Source of the DNA: Granulicella sibirica
GTDB taxonomy: Bacteria; Acidobacteriota; Terriglobia; Terriglobales; Acidobacteriaceae
Assembly: GCF_004115155.1 (NCBI RefSeq)
Contig: NZ_RDSM01000003.1
Location: 1,054,001-1,118,000, forward strand
DNA: 64,000 bases
Direction of reading: 5' to 3'
Positions 28,510 to 38,008 of the stretch are shown here, piece by piece (position 1 is the stretch's first letter; each line of letters opens with the position of its first letter). Made by a program: the position numbers and the translations under genes. The notes under the pieces are model-generated. The model had not been told where the DNA came from. It was given only the letters and a program-made list of their open reading frames with translations, and did not search any database.

Positions 28510-30252
28510 ATGCCGAAGTCCACAATCGCCAACATCATCGTCGAAACCCTTGCGAACATCGGTGTGCGTCGCGTCTACGGTGTCCCCGGCGATTCGCTCA
28601 ACGCCATCACCGACTCGATCCGGACCCACCCATCGATTGACTGGGTTCACACTCGCAATGAGGAAGCTGCCGCCTTCGCCGCTGGTGCAGATGCACACCT
28701 TACCGGCACCCTCGCCGTCTGCGCGGGCTCCTGCGGCCCCGGCAACACCCATCTCATCAATGGTCTCTATGACTGCCAGCGCAGCCGTGTCCCCGTCCTA
28801 GCTATTGCCGCTCAGATCCCTACCAGGGAGATTGGCAGCGACTACTTCCAAGAGACGAAACCGGACCATATCTTCAAGGATTGCAGCTTTTATTGCGAGA
28901 CCATCTCTCATCCGAGCCAAATGCCTCGCGTTCTTGAGATCGCCATTCGCACCGCCATTGCGAAGCAGGGTGTAGCGGTAATCATTCTCTCCGGGGACAC
29001 GGCTCTCGAAGAAGCGGTCCTTGCTCGGATTCCACTTGCCCTCGAGGCCGTAAAGCCACTGCAGCCCATCGTCACTCCGGAGCCAGCTGTCCTGTCACTC
29101 GCAGCTCAGATGATCTCTGCCGCGTCCCGGATCACGATCCTCGGCGGTGCCGGTTGCGCTGAAGCACACAGCGAGTTGCTTGCCCTCGCAGAGGCCACGA
29201 AGGCCCCGATCGTTCATGCGCTCCGCGGCAAAGAATACATAGACTACGACAATCCGTACGATGTCGGAATGACGGGACTCATTGGCTTCACTTCTGGGCA
29301 TTACGCCATGCAGCACTGTGATCTTTTGCTCATGGTCGGCACAGACTTCCCTTACACCCCTTTCTTCCCATCAGATGCCAAGGTTATTCAGATCGATCTT
29401 CGTGGTGAGCACATCGGTCGACGAACTTCGGTCGACCTCGGCCTCGTCGGCACAGTCCGCGACACTCTCCGTGCTCTGATTCCGCTGCTAGCGATCAAGA
29501 CTGACGCGACTCATCTCGAGCATGCTCAATCTCACTTCAAGCAAGCGCGCAAAGGGCTCGACGAACTGGCGACCGGTGAGCCCGGAAAGCAGATCATCCA
29601 TCCGCAACACCTGACGGCCATTCTCGACAAACTCGCCTCACCCGACGCCGTGTTCACCTGCGATGTTGGTACGCCAACCGTTTGGGCTGCTCGATATCTC
29701 CGCATGAATGGGCAGCGACGCCTTATCGGTTCGTTCAATCATGGCTCCATGGCCAATGCGTTGCCGCAGGCCATCGGTGCCCAGATGGCTTTCCCGAATC
29801 GCCAAGTCATTTCCATGTCAGGGGATGGAGGACTCGCTATGCTCATGGGCGAGATGCTCTCTCTCAAGCAGCTCAACGCTCCTGTCAAAATCATTGTTTT
29901 TCAGAACAACGCCCTCAGCTTCGTCGAACTTGAAATGAAAGCAGTGGGGATCATCAGCTTCGGCACCGATCTCGTCAATCCCGACTTTGCAAAATTAGCC
30001 GACGCCTGTGGCATTTTTGCCCGCAACGTCGACTCTCCCGACGAGCTCGAATCCGCCGTAGCGGCGGCTCTTGCGCATCCGGGTCCAGCGCTGGTTGCCG
30101 TCCAGGTGGCGAAGCAAGAACTCTCCATGCCTCCAACCATCTCTCTCGAGCAAGCCAAAGGCTTCGGGCTATATATGGTCAAGGCGATCCTAAATCACCG
30201 CGGCGATGAACTCGTGGATCTCGCGGAAACCAACCTCCGCGCCTTCATCTAG
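28510..30252 (+). CDS. poxB: thiamine-diphosphate pyruvate dehydrogenase (quinone), PoxB-type
   Basis: A 580-residue enzyme aligned end to end with E. coli PoxB, which turns pyruvate into acetate and CO2 and passes electrons through FAD to quinone. Visible: YGVPGDSLN, TRNEEAAAFAAGADA with the ThDP-activating Glu E51, VCAGSCGPGNTHLINGL, YFQETKPD, and the ThDP/Mg motif GDGGLAM followed by QNN. The C-terminal membrane-binding tail of PoxB is only partly matched. PoxB is typically a stationary-phase, stress-induced bypass, which suits its neighbours. Confidence 0.9.
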   Translation: MPKSTIANIIVETLANIGVRRVYGVPGDSLNAITDSIRTHPSIDWVHTRNEEAAAFAAGADAHLTGTLAVCAGSCGPGNTHLINGLYDCQRSRVPVLAIAAQIPTREIGSDYFQETKPDHIFKDCSFYCETISHPSQMPRVLEIAIRTAIAKQGVAVIILSGDTALEEAVLARIPLALEAVKPLQPIVTPEPAVLSLAAQMISAASRITILGGAGCAEAHSELLALAEATKAPIVHALRGKEYIDYDNPYDVGMTGLIGFTSGHYAMQHCDLLLMVGTDFPYTPFFPSDAKVIQIDLRGEHIGRRTSVDLGLVGTVRDTLRALIPLLAIKTDATHLEHAQSHFKQARKGLDELATGEPGKQIIHPQHLTAILDKLASPDAVFTCDVGTPTVWAARYLRMNGQRRLIGSFNHGSMANALPQAIGAQMAFPNRQVISMSGDGGLAMLMGEMLSLKQLNAPVKIIVFQNNALSFVELEMKAVGIISFGTDLVNPDFAKLADACGIFARNVDSPDELESAVAAALAHPGPALVAVQVAKQELSMPPTISLEQAKGFGLYMVKAILNHRGDELVDLAETNLRAFI

Positions 30253-30575
30253 AGTCTTCTCGACCTATTCATCTTGATTCTCCGGTTCGCATCATTAAAA
30301 AGGTGTTTCCGGAGAATGGAAGGTCGAAGCAGGCTTGGTCAATCACTTTGTCCGATCGTGATATTTAGGTTGTGGTATCACCACAGCCTAAACTAGCGCC
30401 TTCATGGTGGAGGGCTTCGACAGATTTGGCAAAGGTCGGATCACTCTCCTCTTCGATTAGCTTTCAGATTATGAAGTGGCGTGATGCTTGAGTCAGCGAT
30501 ACTCGTTCGTGAGGTGGCATCTCTCTAGTAGTGCCAGTGATGAACGTCGGATGAGGCGATCGAAGATGGACGCGC
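30253..30575. other. gene-free stretch with a long hairpin
   Basis: No gene in 323 bases. TTTAGGTTGTGGT-atc-ACCACAGCCTAAA (30364-30392) is a 13-bp inverted repeat with a single mismatch and a 3-base loop. No T run follows, so it is not a standard terminator. At 30462-30476 a degenerate CTTCA-TGAAG-like sequence (TTTCAGATTATGAAG) occurs with no gene downstream on that strand. Confidence 0.5.
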
Positions 30576-31049
30576 CTATTCGGCGATGCCGTCTGAAGAA
30601 ATATCGTTCTCAGCTGCCAGCTTCATGGCATCTGCCGCGCCTTGAAAGCGCTGGCTTATTCGCTGAACCTGGGCCGCTCTTTCGTTTTCCTGCAACTTCG
30701 TCTGATCGTAGACGATTGAGTAAGTAAGGCGACACGAATCGGTGCCGTCCGCCGCCAGCGACACACAGCCATGATAGGTGAGATGAGCCATGGGCCCAGA
30801 AATTTGCGCGTATGAGTAGGAATACTCGCTTTGTCCCACCATCACCTCGAGGATTGAGTTCGCGACCTTGCGAACACCGCCGAGTCCGTCGACGTCCGAG
30901 ATGAGTTCACAGGCTATATTCAGGAACGTCCCGGCATCATCAAACCCACCGATCCTTTGCCAAGCGCCGGCGATGGGGCGACGTATATGGCAGTTGCAGG
31001 TGATGACTACGAAGTCTGATGGCGTCAGTTTTGTGTCGATATTTTCCAT
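30576..31049 (-). CDS. SRPBCC-family polyketide-cyclase-like protein
   Basis: A 157-residue protein from ATG 31049, which has GGAGA upstream; an in-frame earlier start is rejected. Pattern: VITCNCHIRRPIAGAWQRIGGF, then ELISDVDGLGGVRKV and YSYAQISGPMAHLTYHGCVSL, typical of the SRPBCC ligand-binding fold. It lies downstream of the MFS efflux gene on the same strand. The ligand is unknown. Confidence 0.65.
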   Translation of the reverse strand: MENIDTKLTPSDFVVITCNCHIRRPIAGAWQRIGGFDDAGTFLNIACELISDVDGLGGVRKVANSILEVMVGQSEYSYSYAQISGPMAHLTYHGCVSLAADGTDSCRLTYSIVYDQTKLQENERAAQVQRISQRFQGAADAMKLAAENDISSDGIAE

Positions 31050-31151
31050 GAGAGAGTCTCCAACAACGGGTGTGATTGCCTCAGATGCGAGTGTGGAGCC
31101 ATGACTGTGGGAAACTTCACGGCCGTGAGAGCGTAAACGCAAGATCCTGCT

Positions 31152-32765
31152 TCAGGCAGGCTCTTGCGCCCGGGCGGTTGAAAGTTGGGGTGCAAGAGGA
31201 ATCGTTTGGGGTGCGCCCGAAGGCAACGCGGGCTTCAGGGAGGGAAGCAATGGGATCACTAACAGTGAGAGACCTGCGAGGACACCCATAACGTTGAAGA
31301 TGTCGGCGAAAGACAGGACTAGACTCTGCTTTCTCACCAAGAGCTCCAGTCCCTTTAGCGCTTCTGGTGAGAAGTCCAAGCTCTGAGAGACAAGTGGAAG
31401 GCTACGACCAAAGAATCCCTCCAACAACCGGCCGGAGTGCAGTGCGGAACGTCGATCGATCATGACAATTGCCAGCGTCACCCCGACTGATGTTCCGAAT
31501 TGTCGAAGGCCGTAAAAGATGGCTCGTGCACTCGAGGTCTCTTGCTCAATTACCAGGGCAAAGGCCGCACCCCCAAGGCTGCTCGTCGAGAAGGCGATAA
31601 AAACACCGTTTAGGAAGAGTGGTATCCAAAGAACGTAGTCGGGCGTATCCGGCGTCAGGAAGTGGCCGAACATAAACTCAGAGGTCATTGAGGTAAGAAA
31701 TGCCGTGGCAATGATTGACCGGCTTCCCAGCCGTTTTATGAGGGGTTGGCCGTATCGAAACAGGAGCACAGCGATCGCCGCTCCGGCCGAACTAACACCG
31801 AGCAGTACTCCAGTTTGTAGCGCTGAATGAGACTCCACGGTTCGCAGGTACTGGGGAATCACATAGAGGCTACCGGAGAGCAGTATTCCTAGTACAAAAC
31901 TGACGGTCCCACCTGCGTAGACAGTCCTCTCCTTCATGTAGTGGAGGTCGAGAAGAGGCGCTTTGTTCCAGGAAGAAAGCTGCCACAGCACGAACATCGT
32001 ATTTCCGACGACGCCCAAGACAAAGGAGGTTCCTATAAAAGTTGATCCGAACCAGTCGTCAATGGCACCCCTGCTCAACGCGGTCTGGAGTGCTGCCGCG
32101 CCAACGGCCAAGAAGATGATGCCCTTGAAATCGATTGCCTCGCCAGTGTTGTCGGCCTGTCTCCAATAGTCGGGAGTGAATCCGAGGAACAAGCCGGCTG
32201 CGACGAATGAGAACAGGGCGGGAAAGACAAACTCCAGCCGCCAAGTGATGCTGTCGGCAAGCCAACCCGATACGATGTAGGAAACGATACGGCCAACGAT
32301 CATGATCTCTATGAAAAAAGAGACTGCGACCGCGGCACGGTGTTCGAGTTCGATGCGTTGAGTGAAAAATACGAAGGTTCGCACAAGAAATGCACCGCCT
32401 GCGAAACCCTGTATCGCGCGGAATAGAAGAAAAACTGGCAGATTCGGGCTCAGGGCACATCCGATCGACGCGAGTCCATACAAAACCGAACAGGTCGCAA
32501 GATATTTCCGGTTGCCGAAGAACACGGACAGGCGGTGCGACAATGCCACACCCACGGCAAAGGCGGTCGTGTATATCGTAAGGGCCCAACTCGCCTCATC
32601 GCTTGACGCGCCAAGCGTGCCTCCGAGGTCCGTAAGCGTCAAGCTGACGCTCGCGGTTGTCCAGTATTCGGCACAGACGGCGAAGGTGAGTGCCAAGAGG
32701 GTCGCTGAGCGCTGCCAGCGCACGCTCTGGGCAGTTGTCTCCTGCGTGTCCATAGTTGTGTTCAA
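31152..32765 (-). CDS. MFS efflux transporter, DHA2/EmrB-like
   Basis: A 537-residue protein with about 14 membrane segments, the topology of the DHA2 drug:H+ antiporters. LLFRAIQGFAGGAFLV corresponds to the family motif C region and RKYLATCSVLYGLASIGCAL to the region after motif A. It is likely the inner-membrane pump of an EmrAB-TolC type system; the matching adaptor and outer-membrane genes are 4 kb away at 36.5-39.2 kb, so the system is split. The stop region forms a hairpin (GCAAGA...TCTTGC, 31140-31168). Confidence 0.85.
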   Translation of the reverse strand: MNTTMDTQETTAQSVRWQRSATLLALTFAVCAEYWTTASVSLTLTDLGGTLGASSDEASWALTIYTTAFAVGVALSHRLSVFFGNRKYLATCSVLYGLASIGCALSPNLPVFLLFRAIQGFAGGAFLVRTFVFFTQRIELEHRAAVAVSFFIEIMIVGRIVSYIVSGWLADSITWRLEFVFPALFSFVAAGLFLGFTPDYWRQADNTGEAIDFKGIIFLAVGAAALQTALSRGAIDDWFGSTFIGTSFVLGVVGNTMFVLWQLSSWNKAPLLDLHYMKERTVYAGGTVSFVLGILLSGSLYVIPQYLRTVESHSALQTGVLLGVSSAGAAIAVLLFRYGQPLIKRLGSRSIIATAFLTSMTSEFMFGHFLTPDTPDYVLWIPLFLNGVFIAFSTSSLGGAAFALVIEQETSSARAIFYGLRQFGTSVGVTLAIVMIDRRSALHSGRLLEGFFGRSLPLVSQSLDFSPEALKGLELLVRKQSLVLSFADIFNVMGVLAGLSLLVIPLLPSLKPALPSGAPQTIPLAPQLSTARAQEPA

Positions 32766-32862
32766 TTGGATCCTCCAATCAGATCCTTTTCATCGGTCAT
32801 CAGCGTCATTGTTCTGATGAACAACGCGAAAGCACGTCGGTGACCGCTGTAGGAGCGAGAAT

Positions 32863-33906
32863 CTAGGGCTTCAGAAACTTATCTAGAAATCCCAGAAGTT
32901 CCAGCGGCTTTTCCTCAGCTATGAAATGGCCACTACCGGCCACACGAACCGTCAGAGATCCAGGAGCCTTCAAGTCGAGTAGCGCTTTGAGCCGAGTGTA
33001 AGACGGGCCGCCAACCCCCAGGACCGGCATGGACAGTGTTTGATACGAGGCGTAGTCCTTGATGTCTTGATCGAACGCCTGGTACCAGGCGTTACTCGCG
33101 CGAATCGAGTCTCGGCTCGAGTAGGCCGCCGCATACACCGCTCGGTCTTTGGGCGTAATAGAACTCTCGTCCTTCAGCATGTAATGAAAGAACCATTCTT
33201 GCTCCAGCCCAGCCCGGCCCTCAAGCAATTGCTCTGGCAATCCCTTCACCTGATGAAATGCAAACCACCAGAAATAGGGGTGATCGTCGTCAACCTTTTC
33301 CCCAAAAGTTCCGGGAGAGGGCAAGAGGGCGAGGGAGAGGTAAGCCGGAGATGGGTGTGAGCTGTCAAGCATGACCAACTTTTCCACTTGGTCAGGGTGA
33401 TTCTCTGCCAGACTGAACGCGACCATGGCTCCAATGTCGTGGCCAACCACAATTGCCTTGTCGTACTGAAGCTTTACGAGCAATTGCGCGATGTCGTTGG
33501 CCATCGTCTTCTTGTCGTAACCATCGGCAGGCCGGCTTGAGCTGCCCATGCCTCTCAAGTCTATCGATAGCACCCGATGATCCTTTGCCAGCCTGGGCAT
33601 GATCTTGCGGTACGCCCACCAGGTCTCGGGCCACCCCGGGAGTAGGAGGATGGGAGACCCGTGACCGCCTGCAACATAGTGGAGCCGGACGCCATTCACT
33701 TCGACGCTTTCATTCTGGAATCCGGGTAGCGTCTTCACGAGATCTGAGTCTGAAATAGCGTTACCGGGAGCGGATTTTTTCAATGTATGTTGAGCGACGC
33801 ATTGACCGCCCAACGGGAACAGAAGAGTCGCGGCTAGTCCGGCGCGAACAGTTTTTGCAAGCAAGGGATCTTCTCCATAGATGTGAATCGTTGGCTGTTG
33901 GGACAT
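32863..33906 (-). CDS. epoxide-hydrolase-like alpha/beta hydrolase, exported
   Basis: A 347-residue protein. A hydrophobic stretch (RAGLAATLLFPLGGQ) after a 20-residue lead suggests export. The nucleophile elbow is GHDIGA, with Asp instead of Ser, and HSxxx/WPETWWAYRKIMP precedes it; this is the epoxide hydrolase/haloalkane dehalogenase signature. The base His is in VAGSGHFIAEEKP. Substrate unknown. The Asp nucleophile distinguishes it from the Ser hydrolases of the island. Confidence 0.85.
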   Translation of the reverse strand: MSQQPTIHIYGEDPLLAKTVRAGLAATLLFPLGGQCVAQHTLKKSAPGNAISDSDLVKTLPGFQNESVEVNGVRLHYVAGGHGSPILLLPGWPETWWAYRKIMPRLAKDHRVLSIDLRGMGSSSRPADGYDKKTMANDIAQLLVKLQYDKAIVVGHDIGAMVAFSLAENHPDQVEKLVMLDSSHPSPAYLSLALLPSPGTFGEKVDDDHPYFWWFAFHQVKGLPEQLLEGRAGLEQEWFFHYMLKDESSITPKDRAVYAAAYSSRDSIRASNAWYQAFDQDIKDYASYQTLSMPVLGVGGPSYTRLKALLDLKAPGSLTVRVAGSGHFIAEEKPLELLGFLDKFLKP

Positions 33907-34016
33907 CAGCCGGTAAAGGTGAGCCCAAGATGAGAGTTCGTGCTGTTACAGGCCAAAAATGATGAAGAAAAAACGACAATTGAACTCCTATGTACGAATG
34001 GGGGGCGAGTTCTCAG

Positions 34017-34802
34017 CTAGTGCTTCTGCAACTGCCCAGCAGCGTCGATAACCGCGGCTACCTCTTTAGGGTGACTGAGCATCACGACATGCGACGAGGG
34101 AACAGTACTCGTCGAGGCTCCGATTCTCACCGCCATCGATCGCTCGGATGTGGGAGCTATCGCGCGATCGTTGGCCGCGATGATGTACCAGGATGGCTTA
34201 TTCTTCCAGGCCGGGTTGGTGATCAGAGCGCTGAGTGCATCAGCGGATGTAGGCGCTTGCGCCGCTGTCAGAAGGGCAACTTCTTCGAGCGATAGATCCG
34301 GGGCTAAATCTCCTTTGATCCCTCGGTCGGTCAACTTCAGAAAACCTTTCGAGTCAGGTCTTAGCTCGTCGCTGGTCGGAGCGGGAGCGGCTTGAGATAG
34401 CGAGAGAGCCGACTCCCCCTTATCGGGTGCGAAGGCCGCGACGTAAACCAGTGAGTCAACACGGGGATCGGAACCAGCCTCGGTAATAACCGCCCCTCCG
34501 TAGGAATGCCCGACCAAAATTACTGGACCACTTGTTCTGGCTATTTCCCGTCGAACCGTGGCCACATCTCCACAAAATGAAGTCAAGGGAAGTTGAACAG
34601 CAACCACGTTGTAGCCCTTTGATTGAAGGATCGGAATCAATTTTGCCCAGCTGCTCCCATCAGCAAAGGCGCCGTGAACCAGAACGACGTTGCTCTTCAC
34701 GTTTTGGGTGTCGGTTTGCGATCGAACCGTTACAGTCCCAACCGCGAGCGCCAGAGTCAGAAATAGCCGAATAGCTGGGACGCTTAATAGTTTGTTCTTC
34801 AT
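34017..34802 (-). CDS. exported alpha/beta hydrolase (copy 2)
   Basis: A 261-residue protein with a signal peptide (LFLTLALAVGTVTVRSQ). VVLVHGAFADGSSW, GHSYGG and STVPSSHVVMLSHP give the Ser-His catalytic set, matching copy 1 at 26252 along the whole length. The promoter region is shared with the divergent OsmC gene and contains the CTTCA-TGAAG palindrome at 34896, 94 bases upstream of this start. Confidence 0.85.
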   Translation of the reverse strand: MKNKLLSVPAIRLFLTLALAVGTVTVRSQTDTQNVKSNVVLVHGAFADGSSWAKLIPILQSKGYNVVAVQLPLTSFCGDVATVRREIARTSGPVILVGHSYGGAVITEAGSDPRVDSLVYVAAFAPDKGESALSLSQAAPAPTSDELRPDSKGFLKLTDRGIKGDLAPDLSLEEVALLTAAQAPTSADALSALITNPAWKNKPSWYIIAANDRAIAPTSERSMAVRIGASTSTVPSSHVVMLSHPKEVAAVIDAAGQLQKH

Positions 34803-34895
34803 TTGTTTTCTCCATGTGTTCTCAACCTCGTTCTTTCCGGAGGAAGGGGAGCAGTTGGATCAGATTACGCTCAAACGCCAGCCGGTTCCTAGTGT

Positions 34896-34910
34896 CTTCA
34901 TATAATGAAG
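34896..34910. promoter_or_regulatory. CTTCA-TGAAG operator, site 2
   Basis: CTTCATATAATGAAG (6-bp perfect arms) contains a consensus -10 (TATAAT, 34901-34906) but no TTGACA at the right distance. It shares the preceding bases CTAGTGT with site 1. It lies between the divergent hydrolase (34802) and OsmC (35066) genes. A short frame starting at 34915 has no support. Confidence 0.6.
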
Positions 34911-35065
34911 ATAAATGGCAAAGGACGTCGGATTTAGCAAACCAGCTGCAGATTTTCATAGGCATAATCGCTCAATGCGGACTGTGACCGGCCCGCGCAA
35001 CGGCGCCCGATCTGACTCAAGGCACGTCGATCTATCAGAGATAGCCAAGGAAGGGAAGTGGTTCT

Positions 35066-35494
35066 ATGAAAGCGGAAGCATATTCAAATTGGATCGGCAC
35101 CTGGAAAGAGGGAAGCGGTAGCATCGCAACCAAGACCCCTACGGTGAAGCAACAGCCATTTAGTTATGCAAGCCGGTTCGAGGGAGCTCCAGGCGCCAAT
35201 CCCGAAGAGTTGCTCGCCGCAGCGCATGCTGGTTGTTTCAATCAGGCATTGGCAAACAACTTCGGAATGATCGGTCTGACAGCCGACAGCATTATTACGC
35301 GGGTAGAGATCATTGTGGAGCAGGACGAACACAACCGACCTAGCATTGCGCGCTCGCATATTACTGTCGAGGCCAAAGTGGCAGGCGCTTCAGAACAACA
35401 GTTCGCTGACTGCTCAGAGCGGGCTCGGGCTCACTGCAGCATATCCCGAATTCTCACGTGTGAGATCACAATGGCTGCGACCTTGCACGGTTAA
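35066..35494 (+). CDS. OsmC-family peroxiredoxin
   Basis: A 142-residue OsmC protein that reduces organic hydroperoxides by a two-Cys mechanism. C57 (AAAHAGCFN) and C124 (ARAHCSISRIL) are the conserved redox pair, and NPEELLAAAHAGCF is the family signature. AAGGAAGGG precedes the ATG. The long 5' region starts near the CTTCA-TGAAG site at 34896. It fits the regulon's redox theme. Confidence 0.9.
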   Translation: MKAEAYSNWIGTWKEGSGSIATKTPTVKQQPFSYASRFEGAPGANPEELLAAAHAGCFNQALANNFGMIGLTADSIITRVEIIVEQDEHNRPSIARSHITVEAKVAGASEQQFADCSERARAHCSISRILTCEITMAATLHG

Positions 35495-35551
35495 GTTTGC
35501 TGCTTAAGGCTTGACTCTGCTGCATCAGCAAGAGCGGGAGTCTTTTGAAGT

Positions 35552-35587
35552 TTGACATTTTGAAGGTATGCGCTTCAATATGTGAAG
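35552..35587 (+). promoter_or_regulatory. promoter with CTTCA-TGAAG operator, site 3
   Basis: TTGACA (35552) - 18 bp - CAATAT (35576), with CTTCAATATGTGAAG at 35573-35587 over the -10. It drives the SDR gene at 35647 and probably the tolC-type/emrA-type genes behind it. Confidence 0.7.
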
Positions 35588-35646
35588 GCACGTGGTTCAT
35601 GTATGGACTCATGGTGTTTACATTCGAGCGGATAGGGAGTTAGGGA

Positions 35647-36468
35647 ATGGATCTCAGGAACAAAGCAATGCGGGGTACTGCAGTCGTCACTGGAGCCTCC
35701 GCAGGATTGGGACGAATTTACGCAGACCGCCTCGCGAGGCGGGGATATGACCTGCTCTTGGTGGCGAGGAGAGCGGATCGCCTTGCGGAGTTGGCCACCG
35801 AACTTGAGGCCCAATACCCAATCCGCGCGGAAGTGTTAGTTGCTGATCTTGGGGAGGCCCGCGATCTCGATCGTGTGGCAACACGACTCGGCGAGGACGA
35901 GGCCATCACGTGTCTGGTTAATAATGCTGGTACGTCTACTCTTGGGCCGCTATCCGGATCGAAGGCCTCTGATGAGTCTGCAATGATCAACGTGAACGTC
36001 ACCGCCTTGACCAGGTTGACAGTCGCTGTCTTGGAAAGGTTTCGTAGACTTAGCTCCGGAACGATCGTAAATGTCGGATCAGTTCTCGGCTTTCACAGCC
36101 TTCCGATCAGCGCTATCTATAGCGGTACGAAGGGTTACGTGACGAACTTCACCCGCGGCCTACAGGAAGAGCTAGCTGGAACCGGAATCGTCGTTCAGCT
36201 TGTCGCTCCGGCAGCAACGGCCACCGATATTTGGGATATTTCAGGAGTTCCTCTATCCAACCTCGATCCCGACACGGTCATGACCGCTGGCGATTGCGTA
36301 GACGCGTCGATGGCGGGACTGGCTCTAGGGGAGTCGGTTACGTTGACTTCCGTCGAGGATATTCAGCTATTTTCCGACTACGAGACCGCAAGGCTTAAAT
36401 TGCTTTCCGCGTCACAGACCAGCCGTCCTGCCTCCCGCTATAACCTCTCCAAGCAAGGGACCGCATAA
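35647..36468 (+). CDS. short-chain dehydrogenase/reductase
   Basis: A 273-residue classical SDR. TGASAGLG binds NAD(P), LVNNAGTS is the NNAG motif, and NVGSVLGF plus AIYSGTK supply catalytic Ser, Tyr and Lys with the normal 13-residue Ser-Tyr spacing. The substrate is unknown. It is the first gene behind the promoter at 35552, with the efflux genes 70 bases downstream on the same strand. Confidence 0.88.
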   Translation: MDLRNKAMRGTAVVTGASAGLGRIYADRLARRGYDLLLVARRADRLAELATELEAQYPIRAEVLVADLGEARDLDRVATRLGEDEAITCLVNNAGTSTLGPLSGSKASDESAMINVNVTALTRLTVAVLERFRRLSSGTIVNVGSVLGFHSLPISAIYSGTKGYVTNFTRGLQEELAGTGIVVQLVAPAATATDIWDISGVPLSNLDPDTVMTAGDCVDASMAGLALGESVTLTSVEDIQLFSDYETARLKLLSASQTSRPASRYNLSKQGTA

Positions 36469-36541
36469 ACAAGTCAAAATGGCCGAGCCTCCTATCCGAT
36501 CAGTAAATTGGCGACGCGACCCTTGGATACAGCCCTCACAG

Positions 36542-38008
36542 ATGAAGCAAAATATCAAAACGCGGAGCATTTGCCTCTGTTGCGCGCTCTCGCTCGCGGC
36601 TGTGGTAGGGCGGGCACAGAGTCAAGGAACGGCCGGGGGGGCGAACTCGATCAATACCCCTCGACCCTTTGACCCAGGATCCAATACTACAAATCCGAGT
36701 GCGTTAGCGGTGCAAGCGCAGAACCCCTATCTAGGAAGTGTTCCCACCGGTCCAGTCGTTCCTGGGATTCTCCCGTTGGGGCTTCATGATTCAGTTTTGC
36801 GCGCCCTTAGAGCGAATCTTGGTTTGATCGACACAGAGAAGGATCACGCTCAAGCCCGGGCGGCGCGCATGCGAGCTCTCTCTTCGCTATTACCTCAACT
36901 GACTGCTGACTCTGCCCAGACGTATCAGAATCTTGTTGAGAACTCCATTGGACTGAACGTCACAACTCCCGCCTACAACTTCCAAACGGCTCATGTAAAC
37001 ATTAGTCAGCGCCTACTGGATGTGCCTGCATCGCACGAGGTTGCCGCGGCCAGGAAGAATGTAGAAGCGAGTTCGGCAGAATTCGCGGATGCTCGCAACA
37101 TCGTTGTCCTCGCCGCGACCAGCTCTTACCTGCTGGTGGCGGCGGGACAAGTACGATTGGACACCGCAAGGGCACAGCTTGCAACCGCAGTGGCGACTGA
37201 ACATCTTGTGCGTGATCGGGTGACCCACCAAGTCTCACCCCAGATCGAAGGCATACGAGCGGAGGTTGTTCGACGCTCTGCGGAACAGCGGTTGGCCATC
37301 GCTGTCGCTAATTATGAAAAAGACAAGCTAGCGCTTACACGAATCATTGGTCTTCCGCTCGCTCAAGAATTCCGCTTGACAGATGGGCTCACCTACACCC
37401 CTGCGCCGGATCAGTCGCTTGATGATTTGACGGCAGTCGTAGAGAACCAGCGTCAAGATATCAGAGCCGCTATTGCGAGAGTGGGCGAGGCGGTTCAGAA
37501 CGTTAAAGCACAGTCTGCGGAACGGTTACCCACTGTCGATATCAGAGCGAGTGCTGGCGAGACTGGGTTCAACTACTCCCGCAGCATTGCGGATTACCAG
37601 GTCGGAGCCCGCATCTCGGTGCCTCTGTTTACAGGCAGGAGAATCGAGTCGGATGTCCTTACCGCTAAGGCGGCTCTAGAGCGGCGAGAAGCCGAACTCG
37701 CGGATATTCAAGCACGCGCAATCTACGATGTACGCACCGCGATGTTGGATCTAAAGGCGTCTGAGACGAGTGTCGAAGTTGCTGTCGATAACGTGACACT
37801 TGCTCAAGAAGGCCTGAGACAAGCCAGGGACCGTTTTGAAAATGGCGTCACAAACAGCGTCGAACTCGTTCAGGCACAACAGGACGTTGCTGAAGCGGAA
37901 GATAACCGCATCGCGAGTATTTATTCGCACTCCTTGGCAAAACTGATGCTCATCCGGGCGACTGGGACCGCCGAAGCTAACTATCTCACGTACCTTGGAG
38001 TTCGGTAA
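36542..38008 (+). CDS. TolC-family outer-membrane efflux protein
   Basis: About 488 residues from ATG 36542. A signal peptide (CLCCALSLAAVVGRAQ) is followed by a Pro/Asn-rich segment and the duplicated outer-membrane efflux protein repeats (AAARKNVEASSAEFADARN, EGLRQARDRFENGVTNSVELVQAQQDVAEAE). This is the outer channel of a tripartite pump. The stop overlaps the adaptor start by one base (TAATG). Confidence 0.88.
   Translation: MKQNIKTRSICLCCALSLAAVVGRAQSQGTAGGANSINTPRPFDPGSNTTNPSALAVQAQNPYLGSVPTGPVVPGILPLGLHDSVLRALRANLGLIDTEKDHAQARAARMRALSSLLPQLTADSAQTYQNLVENSIGLNVTTPAYNFQTAHVNISQRLLDVPASHEVAAARKNVEASSAEFADARNIVVLAATSSYLLVAAGQVRLDTARAQLATAVATEHLVRDRVTHQVSPQIEGIRAEVVRRSAEQRLAIAVANYEKDKLALTRIIGLPLAQEFRLTDGLTYTPAPDQSLDDLTAVVENQRQDIRAAIARVGEAVQNVKAQSAERLPTVDIRASAGETGFNYSRSIADYQVGARISVPLFTGRRIESDVLTAKAALERREAELADIQARAIYDVRTAMLDLKASETSVEVAVDNVTLAQEGLRQARDRFENGVTNSVELVQAQQDVAEAEDNRIASIYSHSLAKLMLIRATGTAEANYLTYLGVR

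Noticed and set aside
34915..35121. Short frame between the palindrome at 34896 and osmC
   Set aside because: No ribosome site or similarity; it ends inside osmC in another frame.
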